Source: Aplidium turbinatum (lineage: Eukaryota > Chordata > Ascidiacea > Aplousobranchia > Polyclinidae). From it: 64,000 nt of DNA. The translations under genes and the position numbers were made by a program. The stretch covers positions 13,030,251 through 13,094,250 of the forward strand of contig OU964931.1 of the NCBI GenBank assembly GCA_918807975.1, given 5' to 3'. Below are positions 62,961-64,000 of this stretch, in pieces. The notes below the pieces were generated by a model, which worked only from the letters and a program-made list of their open reading frames with translations, ran no database searches and was not told the DNA's origin. Within the stretch, counting starts at the first letter, position 1; every line of letters begins with the position of its first letter.

Positions 62961-64000
62961 GTCTATTTGATGGGAATCAAATTCTTTGTTTTTCTTTAGA
63001 GAATAGTAATAATTGTATTTGATATAATTCGCTCTGCTTGGCCTTTTACTTGGCATTGAGCACTTTTTGTAGTAGGTTACGAGCATTTATTGTTGAACAG
63101 TAGACAAATGTAGATCTGCAAACCAGTGCCAAACGATTACTATGAAACAGACTAATAAAAGGATGCATTTAAAAAGTTATTAAGCATTGCATTTGGATAG
63201 GCTACATCTGTGAATCACTGTAGGCCTTAAACTTCAAGCTTTCGGAAATAAATATTTTTGACTTAGGCCTAGCTAGCTTTTTTTTTTAAACGTATCGTAG
63301 TCTAGTTTATTTTGCAATTTGCATGTGTGTCACCCAAGTAACCCATGCTTGTATTTATTGTAAATCAATACACACGCTTTACACTACAAGAGTCTGCATG
63401 GTTGTCAACTTTACTAACCCAGCTATTGGTTTCTTACCATCTAGGCGTCACTTCTTGCTCAAGCTAATGAACTGGCTTGTCATCCCCCATTTTGTCACAT
63501 TGGCTTACTTTACCTATTAGGACCTCCCTGGCAACATCCACTATGTTTCTTACAGAAGAATATTAGTGACTCAAAAAAGAAACCTTTAACCTACAGTGGG
63601 TCATGCAAGATTCTTTGATGTGGTTCCAAGCTATAGGTTACCTTTCTTGAACTGGAATCGGTAAGAAATAATAAAATAACACGATCGTTTTTCATACAAC
63701 AATTGTAGCCTATCGGACACTGATCAGGATCGTCTTGCATAGAAGAAAAGCAGCTTTATGGCGTTACACAAGCCCACGGTTAACAGGCACACCCGCTTAT
63801 TAAAGTCAATTTCAAGGTAGATTACACTTGAAATTGCCCGCAACAGCTTGACAGGAAGCCAGAAACAAAACCATTACAAGTCACTGCCCAAGATGTTTCG
63901 GTCCTTGCCGACTTCAAATAAAACTTGTTTTCGGTCGCGGTGTTTTGCCACTCTCAATCTTGCACTTTCCACCAAAGTAGCCGATGTCTTGTAGGGCCGA

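Larger units (their letters stand above)
59937..64000. mobile_element. Long-TIR MULE-type element, right end beyond the window
   Basis: 59971-60100 (cgacgtttcggccctacaag, acatcggct, gcggcaaaacaccgcgaccg) is mirrored at 63890-64000, where the window stops inside the right terminal repeat. The element is therefore longer than 4.06 kb. Near the left end gtcggcaaggggccgaaaca and a gcgggtgaaaaaaagtttaa unit recur in tandem (60067-60185). It encloses the MULE transposase fragment, so long TIRs and gene agree. The flanking duplication cannot be checked here. Confidence 0.75.

Overview
This is an AT-rich metazoan window dominated by transposable elements, with two recognisable host genes. The first is an intronless SMARCD/BAF60 open reading frame at 20478-21860 (+). 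The second is a six-exon WBP2 gene on the minus strand (30417-48379), which I assembled exon by exon from splice sites and similarity to the family. The proteins look animal. The mix of BEL/Pao, hAT, MULE-like, Tigger, LINE and tRNA-SINE remnants with long AT-rich introns fits a marine invertebrate. Both host genes have a strong 3' splice site 35-42 nt before the ATG, which would suit a trans-splicing lineage such as tunicates, but the sequence does not prove the taxon.

Layout. 1-782 is a higher-order satellite with a 173-bp period that decays into a 10-bp tandem repeat. 1776-4264 is a TIR element (7-bp target duplication) carrying a second TIR element and two small foldback elements. 5732-15759 is a degenerate hAT-like element split by an 8.3-kb BEL/Pao retrotransposon (6966-15240) whose two 524-bp LTRs look identical. 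16262-18890 is a large foldback with about 340-bp arms, and a second palindromic element sits in its spacer. After SMARCD, 22551-27642 is a stack of elements at least four deep. The innermost is a hAT with an apparently complete transposase frame, inside a Tigger, inside a coding fragment carried between about 130-bp inverted repeats, inside a hAT-like shell.

30417-48379 is WBP2. Its protein is 231 residues: a GRAM domain, then a proline-rich tail with five PPxY motifs. Its introns hold most of the mobile DNA of the middle of the window: three TIR elements with 8-9 bp duplications that share termini with a fourth copy in the stack, two hAT elements with exact 8-bp duplications, a 3.7-kb element with PIN-like and CXC-domain coding remains, and LINE and SINE pieces.

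48.5-59.9 kb has no recognised host gene. It holds an 8-bp-TSD MITE just upstream of WBP2, a tRNA-derived SINE, a 1.27-kb near-perfect palindrome, a decayed transposon gene, a hAT with another hAT nested in it, and a foldback element filled with GGTTAG-rich tandem repeats. From 59937 to the window edge is a long-TIR element holding a MULE transposase fragment; its far TIR is cut by the window end.

All calls were made by reading. No database or alignment program was run, and most element boundaries without a target duplication are approximate.
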